A program made the position numbers and the translations under genes. A stretch of 50,514 nt of DNA from Elusimicrobiaceae bacterium (GTDB taxonomy: Bacteria; Elusimicrobiota; Elusimicrobia; Elusimicrobiales; Elusimicrobiaceae), in the NCBI GenBank assembly GCA_017417005.1, contig JAFQAA010000021.1:1-50514 (forward strand), read 5' to 3'. Each line of letters opens with the position of its first letter. Position 1 is the first letter of the stretch. A model generated the notes under the pieces. The model saw only the letters and a program-made list of their open reading frames with translations, was not told where the DNA came from and did no database searches. Shown piece by piece: positions 5,618 to 14,020 of this stretch.

Positions 5618-8208
5618 AAAAGAGATTTTGGTTTTTCGCCGTAATAGGCCTTTGTAAAAATTTCCTTAATTTCGCTAACTAAGGGATAGCGCGCATTACC
5701 GCCGGTGCACTGGTCATCAAAGGCAAGTTCACTCATTTCATCTAGTTTGGCAAAAAACTCTTTTTCATCAATGCCATATTCTTTAATTGATTTAGGAATA
5801 TCAAGTTGCTCTTTAAGTTTTTCAATTTCCCTAACCAAAGCAGCAACGCGGCCATCTTTATCAAGGTCTTCGCCAAGGTGTAAAAACTGGGCAATTTTGG
5901 CATATCTTCCCTTTACAAAAGGATATTTATATTGAGGGAAAAGCCCTTGCTTTGTTGGTTTATCCGTGGCGTTAAACTCAATAATATAACTAATCAACAA
6001 AGCATTAGCCAGCCCGTGCGGCACATGGAACATACCGCCAAGTTTATGCGCCATAGAATGACATAAGCCCAAAAACGCATTGGCAAAAGCCATACCGGCA
6101 ATAGTTGCCGCGTAGTGCATTTTTTCCCTTGCTATTGGTGCTTCTGCTCCCTTGTCATAAGACTCTTTAAGATATTTAAAAATAAGTCTTAAAGCTTCAA
6201 GTGCCTGGCCTTCTGTAAAATTGGTTGACATTATGGAAGTGTAAGCCTCTATTGCGTGCACCATAACATCAAGGCCGGAATAAGCCGCAAGTTTTGGCGG
6301 CATATTCATAACAAAATCAGGGTCCACTATTGCCATATCAGGCGTAATTGCATAATCGGTTATGGCGTATTTTGTGTTTGTTCTTTCATCTGTAATAATG
6401 GTAAAAGGTGTTACTTCTGAGCCGGTGCCTGAGGTTGTGGGTATTGCCACCAAAACAGATTTTTTTGAACTATGGGGAATACTATAAATACGCTTTCTGA
6501 TATCCATAAATCTGGTGGCAATATCTTCAAAGGAAAGGTGCGGATTTTCGTGCATAAGCCAAATCATCTTAGCAGCATCCATTGGCGAACCGCCACCAAG
6601 ACCGATAAATAAATCAGGTTTAAAATTTTCCGTCATTTTTAAAGCAGAGTTTATTGTAGCAATATTTGGGTCCGGCAGGACACCACTGAAAACTTCAAAA
6701 GAAATACCCAACTTTTCAAGAACATCTGCCACTTTTTTAACATAACCGCAAGTTTCCATAGTTTTATCGGTTATAATTAAGGCGCGTTTTTTATCTTTAA
6801 GTTCGCTAAGTCCAATTTCCAGGGAACCGCGTTTAAAGTAAATTTTCGGCGGAACGCGATACCAAAGCATATTTTCGCGTCTTTGGGCAACAGCTTTAAT
6901 ATTTAAAAGGTGTTTTACACCGATATTTTCACTTACGGAATTACCGCCCCAAGAACCGCAACCAAGCGTAAGAGAAGGGGCAAGTTTAAAATTGTAAACA
7001 TCACCAATAGCCCCTTGGGAAGAAGGCATATTGATTAAAACGCGGCCTGTATGCATATATTTTTCAAAAAACTCTATATGCTCTTTATTTGTTTCTTCGG
7101 TATATAAAACAGAGGTATGGCCGGCGCCGCCAAGTTCAACTAAGGCCTCAGCCGTTTTTACAGCGTGTTTAAAATCGTCAGATTTATAGCAGGCAAGTAT
7201 GGGGGAAAGTTTTTCGTGCGAAAAAACTTCCTCCCCGCCGATTTTATCACATTTTGCAATTAAAATTTTTGTATCTTGCGGCACTTTTAAACCTGCCATA
7301 TCAGCAATTTTAAAAGCACTTTGCCCGACTATTGCGGAGTTTAATTTTACGCCGTCAGGCATAATGGTTTTTGCTAGAGAGGCTTTTTCCTTATCATTTA
7401 AAATATAGCAACCACGCAACTTAAATTCCGCCAAAACTTCTTCGTAAACTGGCGCGCAAATTATTATAGCTTGCTCGCTTGCACAAATAACGCCGTTATC
7501 AAAAGTTTTACTCATAATAACAGAACTTACAGCCATTTTAATATTGGCAGTTTCGTCAATTACCACGGGTGTATTGCCAGCACCAACGCCAATTGCCGGT
7601 TTGCCCGAACTATAAGCCGCGTGCACCATACCGGGCCCGCCGGTGGCTAAAATTAAATTGACACCCGGGTGCTTCATAAGAGCATCGCTTAACTCGGTAG
7701 AAGGGTTTTCTATCCAGCCGATAATATTTTGGGGTGCGCCTGCTTTAACGGCTGCTTCAAGCACAATTTGGGCTGCCTTGATAGTTGATTTTTTGGCTCT
7801 TGGATGGGGTGAAAAAATTATGCCGTTTCTTGTTTTTAAAGCAAGCAGAGATTTAAAAATTGCCGTAGAAGTTGGGTTTGTTGTTGGCACAACGCCGGCA
7901 ATAAGGCCGATAGGCTCTGCCACTTGGGCATAACCAAAGGAATCATCATCACTTATTACACCGCAAGTTTTTGTATCTTTATAATTGTTATAAATATATT
8001 CCGAAGCAAAGTGATTTTTAATAACTTTATCTTCCATAACGCCCATAGCGGTTTCTTCCACCGCCATTTTGGCAAGTTCTATTCTTGCGCGGGAAGCGGC
8101 AATAGCTGCTGCTTGAAAGATTTTATTAACTTTGCTTTGACTAAAAGTGCTATATTCTTTTTGTGCTTTTTTTACTTTTTCAACAATTAAATCAAGTTCT
8201 GCTGGCAA
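5614..8208 (-). CDS. adhE: Bifunctional aldehyde/alcohol dehydrogenase
   Basis: 864 residues, near the usual 860-890. The N-terminal half is a CoA-acylating aldehyde dehydrogenase with the active Cys in FDNGVICASEQ. The C-terminal half is an iron-dependent alcohol dehydrogenase with GGGSPMDAAK, DPDFVMNMPP and the His-rich iron site in LGLCHSMAHKLGG and FHVPHG. Together they reduce acetyl-CoA to ethanol with two NADH, the main redox outlet of many fermenters; the enzyme often forms filaments (spirosomes). The start is TTG at 8208, supported by AAAGGGGG five bases upstream. It heads the adhE-trmL-MFS transcript. Confidence 0.97.
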   Translation of the reverse strand: MPAELDLIVEKVKKAQKEYSTFSQSKVNKIFQAAAIAASRARIELAKMAVEETAMGVMEDKVIKNHFASEYIYNNYKDTKTCGVISDDDSFGYAQVAEPIGLIAGVVPTTNPTSTAIFKSLLALKTRNGIIFSPHPRAKKSTIKAAQIVLEAAVKAGAPQNIIGWIENPSTELSDALMKHPGVNLILATGGPGMVHAAYSSGKPAIGVGAGNTPVVIDETANIKMAVSSVIMSKTFDNGVICASEQAIIICAPVYEEVLAEFKLRGCYILNDKEKASLAKTIMPDGVKLNSAIVGQSAFKIADMAGLKVPQDTKILIAKCDKIGGEEVFSHEKLSPILACYKSDDFKHAVKTAEALVELGGAGHTSVLYTEETNKEHIEFFEKYMHTGRVLINMPSSQGAIGDVYNFKLAPSLTLGCGSWGGNSVSENIGVKHLLNIKAVAQRRENMLWYRVPPKIYFKRGSLEIGLSELKDKKRALIITDKTMETCGYVKKVADVLEKLGISFEVFSGVLPDPNIATINSALKMTENFKPDLFIGLGGGSPMDAAKMIWLMHENPHLSFEDIATRFMDIRKRIYSIPHSSKKSVLVAIPTTSGTGSEVTPFTIITDERTNTKYAITDYAITPDMAIVDPDFVMNMPPKLAAYSGLDVMVHAIEAYTSIMSTNFTEGQALEALRLIFKYLKESYDKGAEAPIAREKMHYAATIAGMAFANAFLGLCHSMAHKLGGMFHVPHGLANALLISYIIEFNATDKPTKQGLFPQYKYPFVKGRYAKIAQFLHLGEDLDKDGRVAALVREIEKLKEQLDIPKSIKEYGIDEKEFFAKLDEMSELAFDDQCTGGNARYPLVSEIKEIFTKAYYGEKPKSLL

Positions 8209-8239
8209 AAAAGCCCCCTTTAAAATGCTTCTATAATTT

Positions 8240-8268
8240 ATTATACAAAAATAGAATTAGGGAGTTAA
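8240..8268 (-). promoter_or_regulatory. adhE promoter
   Basis: On the minus strand TTAACT (8263-8268), a 17-base spacer and a perfect TATAAT (8240-8245) precede the adhE start by about 32 bases. The -35 is imperfect; a TG directly precedes the -10. Confidence 0.6.
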
Positions 8269-8272
8269 AACT

Positions 8273-8332
8273 AAAGGACCTACTTTAATCTAGGTCTTTT
8301 GGCCCTGGACTTTTTTCAATATGTGATATATA
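8273..8332 (+). promoter_or_regulatory. Upstream inverted repeat and promoter of the SpoIID-like gene
   Basis: AAAGGACCTA (8273-8282) and TAGGTCTTTT (8291-8300) form a 10-bp inverted repeat with one G-T pair and an 8-base loop. GGCC follows, then CTGGAC (8305-8310), a 16-base spacer and TATATA (8327-8332). The repeat sits between the adhE promoter and this one, where an operator for both could lie. A related element is at 15570-15637. Confidence 0.5.
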
Positions 8333-8366
8333 TTATATTTATGCGTAAACAAACAGAGGTTAAATT

Positions 8367-9470
8367 ATGAAAAAGATAACTTTATTTATGATAGCACTTT
8401 TGCTACTAAGCCCGGTTAAAGCAAAAGATTTAAAAGTTTTACTTGATTCAAGAAGGACTTTAGAAGAAATTACCTTTCTTGAAAATTATGCTATTGTGAT
8501 TAATAAAGACCACTACTATGGTCCTATAAGCAAAAACAATCGCTTAAAAGTGGAAATTGCAGAAGGCGGTAAAATACGCCTTTATCTAAGATATACCGAG
8601 AAAGATAAAAATGGAAAGGAACAATATAAATATAAAAATCTTGGCACAACCTCTGCCAGAATAGATATTGTGCGCGGTTTTGAAAATGGAATAGATTTTA
8701 CTAAAGTAATTAACCCTAAAAACCCCATATCTAAAAATATTGAGCCAAAATATCTTAATTTATCAAAACAGGCCCAAAAAAGCACGCCATTTTTTAGATA
8801 CAAAACCCATGACCTTTCCGGTTGGATAGAATATAGCGGTCCTTTATCTTTATTTGTAAGAGCCCAATCTAAAGATAGTTTTTATTTGGTTGAAACCATA
8901 CCCTTGGAAAAATATTTAGTCCAAGTTACTAACTGCGAAATGAGAATTGCCAAAAATATAGAAGCCTATAAAGCCCAGTCTATTTTGGCAAGAACTTTTG
9001 CCATACAAAAAATCAAAGAAAGACAAAATAAAACAAATTGGCTAAACTTTCAATTATTACCTGATGAGCGCGACCAGGCTTATATCTGTGAAATGAGAGT
9101 TAAAAACAATACTCCCCCCGATCAGGCAGTTAAAGATGCTGTAAAAACCACAAAAAATCTTGTGCTTGGCAAAAATAATGCTCTTTTAGAAATACATTAT
9201 TGCGCTTATTGCGGGAATTGTGCCTATTGTTCTACAACAAACCATTGTAAAACAAAAAACGGCATGGGCTCTTGCCAAAACGGCATTGCCTATTATAGCC
9301 GTCAAAAGGGCTATACCTATGAGAAATTATTAAAAAAATATCATCCGGATGCAAAAATTTATACCTATAATGAAAAAGACGGGCATTTGGCTAATAGTTC
9401 TATGGAATTGCAAAATGAGCTGGAGGATAATTTACGGGAAACTGAAAAACGCCTTCAAAAAATGATATAG
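8367..9470 (+). CDS. SpoIID/LytB-domain exported protein
   Basis: 367 residues with a signal peptide (MKKITLFMIALLLLSPVKAK). Residues from about 175 carry the SpoIID/LytB core: LEKYLVQVTNCEM, then IEAYKAQSILARTFAI and the family block FQLLPDERDQAY. SpoIID-type proteins cut or help cut denuded glycan strands of peptidoglycan. Where the family usually has a simple His/Cys region, this one has a dense cluster: H277, C279, C282, C285, C288, H293, C294 and C303, which looks metal-binding or disulfide-rich. GAGG precedes the ATG. A DD-carboxypeptidase gene follows 7 bases later. Domain assignment is good; enzymatic activity is unproven. Confidence 0.82.
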   Translation: MKKITLFMIALLLLSPVKAKDLKVLLDSRRTLEEITFLENYAIVINKDHYYGPISKNNRLKVEIAEGGKIRLYLRYTEKDKNGKEQYKYKNLGTTSARIDIVRGFENGIDFTKVINPKNPISKNIEPKYLNLSKQAQKSTPFFRYKTHDLSGWIEYSGPLSLFVRAQSKDSFYLVETIPLEKYLVQVTNCEMRIAKNIEAYKAQSILARTFAIQKIKERQNKTNWLNFQLLPDERDQAYICEMRVKNNTPPDQAVKDAVKTTKNLVLGKNNALLEIHYCAYCGNCAYCSTTNHCKTKNGMGSCQNGIAYYSRQKGYTYEKLLKKYHPDAKIYTYNEKDGHLANSSMELQNELEDNLRETEKRLQKMI

Positions 9471-9477
9471 TTTTTAT

Positions 9478-10155
9478 ATGAAAAAACTTTTATATTGCTC
9501 TTTTTTTGTTTTTATAGTTGCCTGTAATGTGCAAAATAAAAATGTAGAAATTCCGCAAAGCCAAAAACCAAGCTATTGCGCAAATTTTAGTAAAGAAATT
9601 TTAGACCTTTCTAAACAAGATCCTTATCTGTTTTATATAATTGATAAGAAACACCTTTTACCTGCCGATTATAACCCAACAGATCTAATAGGCAAGGGTA
9701 AATTTGCGGTTAGAAAACAAACCTATGAAGCCTTTAATCAAATGGCTAAAGAGGCCAAAAAAGATGGAATAAACTTATTTATTTTGTCAGGTTTTAGGCC
9801 CTATAAACGCCAGGAATATCTTTTTAACAGAAGTGTTAAAACTAAGGGCCAGGAACATGCCGATAAATATGTTGCTAGGCCTGGCACTTCCCAACACCAG
9901 CTTGGCCTTGCTATTGATATAAGTAGTGTAGAAGATAGCTTTGTTAACTCAAAAGAATATGCCTGGCTTAAAGAAAAGGCCTGTAAATATGGTTTTAGTT
10001 TGTCTTTTCCCCAAGGGCAAGAGGAAAAAACCGGCTATGCCTTTGAACCTTGGCATTACCGCTATATCACGCCGGAAGGCTGCCGCGTGCAAAAAGAATA
10101 CTTTAACGATAGTCAGGTAGATTTTTTAGCCGCTCTTAATACCTGCCTTAAATAA
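9478..10155 (+). CDS. D-Ala-D-Ala carboxypeptidase lipoprotein (M15/VanY)
   Basis: 225 residues. The start MKKLLYCSFFVFIVAC has a lipobox (IVAC, Cys16), so it is a lipid-anchored envelope protein. The zinc-peptidase core is complete: SGFRPYKRQ near 104-112, SQHQLGLAID with H140 and D147, and EPWHYRYI with H193. M15B enzymes remove the terminal D-Ala from murein stem peptides. It lies 7 bases after the SpoIID-like gene, matching a shared role in murein trimming. There is no Shine-Dalgarno; a TATAGT hexamer ends 6 bases before the ATG, partly over the previous stop codon. Confidence 0.93.
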   Translation: MKKLLYCSFFVFIVACNVQNKNVEIPQSQKPSYCANFSKEILDLSKQDPYLFYIIDKKHLLPADYNPTDLIGKGKFAVRKQTYEAFNQMAKEAKKDGINLFILSGFRPYKRQEYLFNRSVKTKGQEHADKYVARPGTSQHQLGLAIDISSVEDSFVNSKEYAWLKEKACKYGFSLSFPQGQEEKTGYAFEPWHYRYITPEGCRVQKEYFNDSQVDFLAALNTCLK

Positions 10156-10174
10156 AATTGCTAAAATAATATAT

Positions 10175-10447
10175 ATGATAACTTTACAAGAAATTAAAAA
10201 AACAGCAAAACTTGCCAAAATTGAGATAACCGAACAGGAAGCCCAACTCTATACCACGCAACTTAGCGCCGTCTTAGATTGGGTGGCAAAACTTCAGGAA
10301 ATTAAAACAGAGCCAGCCAACCAAACAGATCCCGCTTGCACTTACCAAAGGCCGGATATCCCTGTTAATTTTGAAGATGCCCCCGCTTTAAGTGCCGCTT
10401 TTAATGATAAAAAGGATAATTTTTTAAAGGTTAAAAAAGTTTTATGA
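10175..10447 (+). CDS. gatC: Asp/Glu-tRNA amidotransferase subunit C
   Basis: 90 residues, usual GatC length. The start MITLQEIKKTAKLAKIEITE and the later RPDIP block are typical. GatC stabilises GatA-GatB in the complex that converts misacylated Glu-tRNA(Gln) or Asp-tRNA(Asn) to the correct form. It overlaps gatA by 4 bases. gatB is not in the window and must lie elsewhere. TTGCTAAAAT puts an extended -10 seven bases before the ATG, with no ribosome-binding site. Confidence 0.93.
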   Translation: MITLQEIKKTAKLAKIEITEQEAQLYTTQLSAVLDWVAKLQEIKTEPANQTDPACTYQRPDIPVNFEDAPALSAAFNDKKDNFLKVKKVL

Positions 10448-11838
10448 AAACAGCCCGTCAAATACTAAAGGAAATTAAAGAAGGCAAAATAACTGCCGTG
10501 CAAGTTGTTGAGGAAAGTTTAAAAGTTATTAAAGAACTAAACCCCAAAATCAATGCTTTTTTGGAAGTTTTTGAACAAGAAGCCCTAAAAAAAGCAGCAG
10601 AAATTGATGCAAAACCTCTTGATAAAAGAGGCCGCCTGGCTGGTTTACCCATAGCTTTAAAAGATAATATCTTATACAAAGGCCATAAGGCCACTTGCGC
10701 AAGCAAAATGCTTGAAAACTTCGTCGCGCCTTATAGCGCAAGTGTAGTTGAAAAACTTTTAAAAGAAGATGCCATTATTATAGGCAGAACTAATATGGAT
10801 GAATTTGCTATGGGGTCTTCTAATGAAAACTTCGCCTTTGGCCCTGTTAAAAACCCGCATGATTTAACAAGAGTGCCCGGCGGTTCAAGCGGCGGCAGTG
10901 CAGCCGCTGTTGCAAGCGGTATGGTAAGCGTAGCCCTTGGCAGCGATACCGGCGGCTCTGTTAGGCAGCCAGCAGCTTTTTGCGGTGTTTGCGGCGTAAA
11001 GCCGACTTATGGCTCTGTTTCAAGATATGGCCTTGTTGCCTTTGCTTCAAGCCTAGACCAAATTGCCCCTATTACCCTTGATAGCAGGGATAATGCCTTT
11101 ATTTTAAATATCATAAGCGAGGAAGATAAAAAAGATTCCTCTTTTACAAAACCTTTTGAATTAAAAGAAGAAGATATTAAGAACTTAACCATCGGCATAC
11201 CAACTGATTTTTTAGCCGGCTTAAATGCTGAAATTTTAAAAGCCCTAAATAAAGCAAAAGAAGCTTTTATTAAACAAGGTTTAAAAGTTAAAGAAATAAC
11301 TTTGCCTTATGCAAAGTATTCTTCCCCCTGCTATTATATTTTGGCCGGCAGTGAAGCCAGCAGCAACCTTGCCCGTTTTGACGGCCTTAGATATGGCTAC
11401 ACCGATAAAACCGCCAAAGATTTAGAAGAAACCTACCTTAAAAACAGAGCAGCCTTTGGGCCGGAAGTTAAACGCAGAATTATGACCGGAACTTACTGCT
11501 TGGGTAGCGCCCACGCGCAAGATTATTATTTGCAAGCCCAAAAAGTGCGCCAAATAATAAAGGAAGATTTCAAAAAAGCCCTTAGCGAAGTTGATATTAT
11601 TTTATTGCCAAGCACACCTAGCACCGCTTTTAAACTGGGCGAAAAAATAAATAATATTTTAGAGTTATATTTAGCTGATTTATATACCGTACCTGCAAAT
11701 ATAGCCGGGCTTCCGGCTTTATCGGTTCCTTTTGGAAAAGATAAAAATAATTTGCCTATCGGCGTTCAACTTTACGGCAACTATTTTGAAGAAAACAAAC
11801 TTTACGCCCTTGCAAAAATTTTGGAAGAGGAGAAGTAA
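10444..11838 (+). CDS. gatA: Asp/Glu-tRNA amidotransferase subunit A
   Basis: 464 residues, slightly shorter than the usual 480-490. The amidase-signature catalytic set is visible: Lys in LPIALKDNI, the cis-Ser loop GGSSGGSAAAVASG and the nucleophile region GSDTGGSVRQPAAFCG. It releases ammonia from glutamine or asparagine and passes it to GatB, giving Gln-tRNA(Gln) or Asn-tRNA(Asn). The ATG overlaps the gatC stop. A Nudix gene follows with no spacing. Confidence 0.96.
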   Translation: MKTARQILKEIKEGKITAVQVVEESLKVIKELNPKINAFLEVFEQEALKKAAEIDAKPLDKRGRLAGLPIALKDNILYKGHKATCASKMLENFVAPYSASVVEKLLKEDAIIIGRTNMDEFAMGSSNENFAFGPVKNPHDLTRVPGGSSGGSAAAVASGMVSVALGSDTGGSVRQPAAFCGVCGVKPTYGSVSRYGLVAFASSLDQIAPITLDSRDNAFILNIISEEDKKDSSFTKPFELKEEDIKNLTIGIPTDFLAGLNAEILKALNKAKEAFIKQGLKVKEITLPYAKYSSPCYYILAGSEASSNLARFDGLRYGYTDKTAKDLEETYLKNRAAFGPEVKRRIMTGTYCLGSAHAQDYYLQAQKVRQIIKEDFKKALSEVDIILLPSTPSTAFKLGEKINNILELYLADLYTVPANIAGLPALSVPFGKDKNNLPIGVQLYGNYFEENKLYALAKILEEEK

Positions 11839-12273
11839 ATGTTTGCGGAATTTTCTTGCGGCGGAGTTATTTTAGAAAAAAACAAAGTCCTTCTAGTGCA
11901 AGTTAAAAGTATGAAGGGCCGCAAGATTTGGACTTTCCCCAAAGGTCATATAGAACAGGGCGAAACCCCCCGCCAAGCTGCTCTTAGAGAAGTGCTTGAA
12001 GAAACAGGCTACAAAGCCTCCATCGTAAAACCTCTTTTAAAAGTGCGTTATGCTTTTACTTTAAAAGGGCGCTATGTGCGCAAAGTGGTGCAATGGTATT
12101 TAATGAAGAAACTTGGCCGTATTGGCAAACACGACCCTTCCGAAATTTTGGCAATAAATTGGGTTTCCATAAACAAAGCAAAAGAAATGGTGGAATATCC
12201 CAGCGATAAGCGCCTACTTGAACTTGTTGAAGAAGAAAGCAATATAACAAAAGATTTAACTGAAGTTTTGTAA
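11839..12273 (+). CDS. Nudix hydrolase
   Basis: 144 residues. The Nudix box is complete: GHIEQGETPRQAALREVLEE followed by TGY, matching GX5EX7REUXEEXGU. Preceding KGRKIWTFPKGH is typical of the diadenosine-polyphosphate or (d)NTP-cleaning branch. It is cytoplasmic and needs Mg or Mn. The ATG directly abuts the gatA stop, with GAGGAG upstream. Substrate cannot be told from sequence; an ApnA hydrolase or mutator-type role are both possible. Confidence 0.92.
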   Translation: MFAEFSCGGVILEKNKVLLVQVKSMKGRKIWTFPKGHIEQGETPRQAALREVLEETGYKASIVKPLLKVRYAFTLKGRYVRKVVQWYLMKKLGRIGKHDPSEILAINWVSINKAKEMVEYPSDKRLLELVEEESNITKDLTEVL

Positions 12274-12308
12274 AAACACCCACAATAATAAAATTGTGGG
12301 TGTTTTTT
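12273..12308. terminator. Bidirectional terminator
   Basis: AAAACACCCACAAT-N6-ATTGTGGGTGTTTT is a perfect 14-bp stem with A and T runs on either side, between the convergent Nudix and ferritin-like genes. Confidence 0.92.
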
Positions 12309-12320
12309 AATAGCTGTTAT

Positions 12321-12821
12321 TCAATCAAGCATTGTTTCCATGTCATTTTTTATATCTTCAAGATCCTGTTCATGCTCGGTTTCTTCTTCCAAGATTTTAA
12401 CGGCAAGTTTATATGTTATGTCATCTTTACCGCGGGTATAATCAGCCAAGTCTTTATAAACATCTATGGCGCAACGCTCGCTTGAAATATTTTGCTCCAA
12501 AAGAGCCATAACATTTGAATCAAGCGGCTCAAAACAACCGCAAGTGCTTTTGTTAAGCCAAGCTTTTGGGCCGACAGGCACTGTTGCGCCAAGCTCCATT
12601 ATTCTTTTGGCTATTAAATTTGCATGTTCCAGTTCTTCTGTGGCGTGTTCTGTCATCTCATCTGCTAAATTTTTGCTTAAAATACCAACAGGAATCCTTG
12701 CCCCTTCCCAATATTGAATATAGGCAAGACACTCATCTGCATAAGCGCTTTGCAATTTTTCAACTAGTTCTTTTACATTAAGTCCTGATTGTTTTACTAT
12801 CTCTATGGATTTTTGACCCAT
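12321..12821 (-). CDS. Ferritin-like protein, possibly Dps-like thioferritin
   Basis: 166 residues folding as a four-helix bundle by pattern. Likely diiron ligands are E30 (helix A), E63 and H66 (ExxH, helix B), E115 (helix C) and E147 and H150 (helix D). Cysteines C94, C96 and C117 sit near the third helix, recalling the cysteine pair of the Dps-like (DPSL, thioferritin) group, which stores iron and removes peroxide in anaerobes. A bacterioferritin- or rubrerythrin-like role is the alternative; no rubredoxin domain is present. GGGGG lies just before the ATG. It is monocistronic with its own strong promoter. Confidence 0.82.
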   Translation of the reverse strand: MGQKSIEIVKQSGLNVKELVEKLQSAYADECLAYIQYWEGARIPVGILSKNLADEMTEHATEELEHANLIAKRIMELGATVPVGPKAWLNKSTCGCFEPLDSNVMALLEQNISSERCAIDVYKDLADYTRGKDDITYKLAVKILEEETEHEQDLEDIKNDMETMLD

Positions 12822-12854
12822 ATTTCCCCCTATTTTAATAAGATATATAATTAT

Positions 12855-12884
12855 TTTATATTATTTTTATTAAGACTTTGTCAA
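12855..12884 (-). promoter_or_regulatory. Promoter of the ferritin-like gene
   Basis: On the minus strand a perfect TTGACA (12879-12884) is followed after 18 bases by TATAAA (12855-12860), 33 bases before the ATG. It is one of the best sigma-70-type promoters in the window, fitting a highly expressed iron or stress protein. Confidence 0.7.
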
Positions 12885-12917
12885 TAGTATAACTCTAGCC
12901 CCTGTCTAGTTTTTTAG

Positions 12918-12923
12918 TATAAT
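12918..12923 (+). promoter_or_regulatory. -10 box of guaB
   Basis: TATAAT lies 20 bases before the guaB ATG, leaving a short leader that carries GAGG. No consensus -35 is present. Confidence 0.5.
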
Positions 12924-12943
12924 AAGTAAAAAGCCGAGGTCTT

Positions 12944-14020
12944 ATGGAAAATAAATTTTTAAAACAAGGTTTAACCTTTGATGATGTTTTGCTTGTGCCC
13001 CAATACTCAGAAGTATTGCCAAAAGAAGTTTCCCTAAACACAAATTTAACTAAAAAAATTAAACTTGCTATACCTTTAATGAGTGCAGGTATGGATACTG
13101 TTAGCGAATATAAAACAGCAATCAGCCTAGCCCAAGCAGGCGGCATTAGTATTATTCACAAAAATATGTCTATTAAAGAACAGGCCGAGCAAATTAAAAA
13201 AGTTAAAAAGCAAAATTTACTTGTTGGCGCGGCTATTGGCATTACACAAGATATGCTTGAAAGAGCCGAAGTTTTAATAAAAGCAGGGGTTGATATTTTA
13301 ACTATTGATACGGCGCACGGGCACTCAAAAGGCGTTATTGAAGCTGTTAAAAAAATAAAAAAGTATTTTCCTAAGACCCAAATTATCGCCGGCAATGTAG
13401 CAACACCCGAGGCGACTTTAGCTTTAATTAAAGCCGGTGCTGATGCCGTTAAAGTTGGTATCGGGCCCGGCGCAATTTGCACAACTAGAATTGTTGCCGG
13501 TGTCGGTGTGCCACAATTAACCGCTGTTTACGAGTGTGCAAAAGTGGCAAGAAAATATAAAATACCCGTTATTGCCGATGGCGGTATCAAATATTCCGGT
13601 GATATTGCAAAAGCCCTAGCTGCAGGGGCAAGTGTTTGTATGCTTGGCGGACTTTTTGCCGCAAGTTTGGAAGCCCCCGGCAAAAAAGTTGTTGTTAACG
13701 GCAAAACTTATAAACTTTATCGCGGTATGGGTTCAACGGCGGCAATGAAAGCCGGTTCAAGCGATAGATATTTCCAGCAAAACACAAAAAAACTTGTGGC
13801 CGAAGGCGTGGAAGGTATGGTGGAATGTAAAGGCTCTTTGCAAGATATTGTTTATCAACTTATCGGCGGGCTTCGCGCTGCTATGGGCTATTGTGGCTCA
13901 AAAGATTTAGAAACTTTTTATAAAAAAAGTCAGTTTATTCAAATTAGCTCTGCCGGGTTAAAGGAATCTCACCCGCACGATATTATTATTACTAAGAGCG
14001 AGGCTAACTATGCAAAATAA
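12944..14020 (+). CDS. guaB: IMP dehydrogenase lacking CBS domains
   Basis: 358 residues against about 490 for the usual enzyme. The catalytic barrel is complete: [10 protein letters not shown] at 10-19, active Cys179 in GPGAICTTR, the DGG phosphate loop and the flap motif YRGMGS. After about residue 89 the chain passes straight from the KKVKK region to LLVGAAIG, so the whole tandem CBS (Bateman) insert is absent with no sign of frameshift. The enzyme oxidises IMP to XMP with NAD, the first committed step to GMP. It overlaps guaA by 11 bases. Without CBS domains, nucleotide control through that module is lost. Confidence 0.95.
   Translation: MENKFLKQGLTFDDVLLVPQYSEVLPKEVSLNTNLTKKIKLAIPLMSAGMDTVSEYKTAISLAQAGGISIIHKNMSIKEQAEQIKKVKKQNLLVGAAIGITQDMLERAEVLIKAGVDILTIDTAHGHSKGVIEAVKKIKKYFPKTQIIAGNVATPEATLALIKAGADAVKVGIGPGAICTTRIVAGVGVPQLTAVYECAKVARKYKIPVIADGGIKYSGDIAKALAAGASVCMLGGLFAASLEAPGKKVVVNGKTYKLYRGMGSTAAMKAGSSDRYFQQNTKKLVAEGVEGMVECKGSLQDIVYQLIGGLRAAMGYCGSKDLETFYKKSQFIQISSAGLKESHPHDIIITKSEANYAK

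Noticed and set aside
12822-12943. Purine riboswitch before guaB
   Set aside because: The leader after the -10 box is only about 15-20 bases and cannot hold an aptamer.
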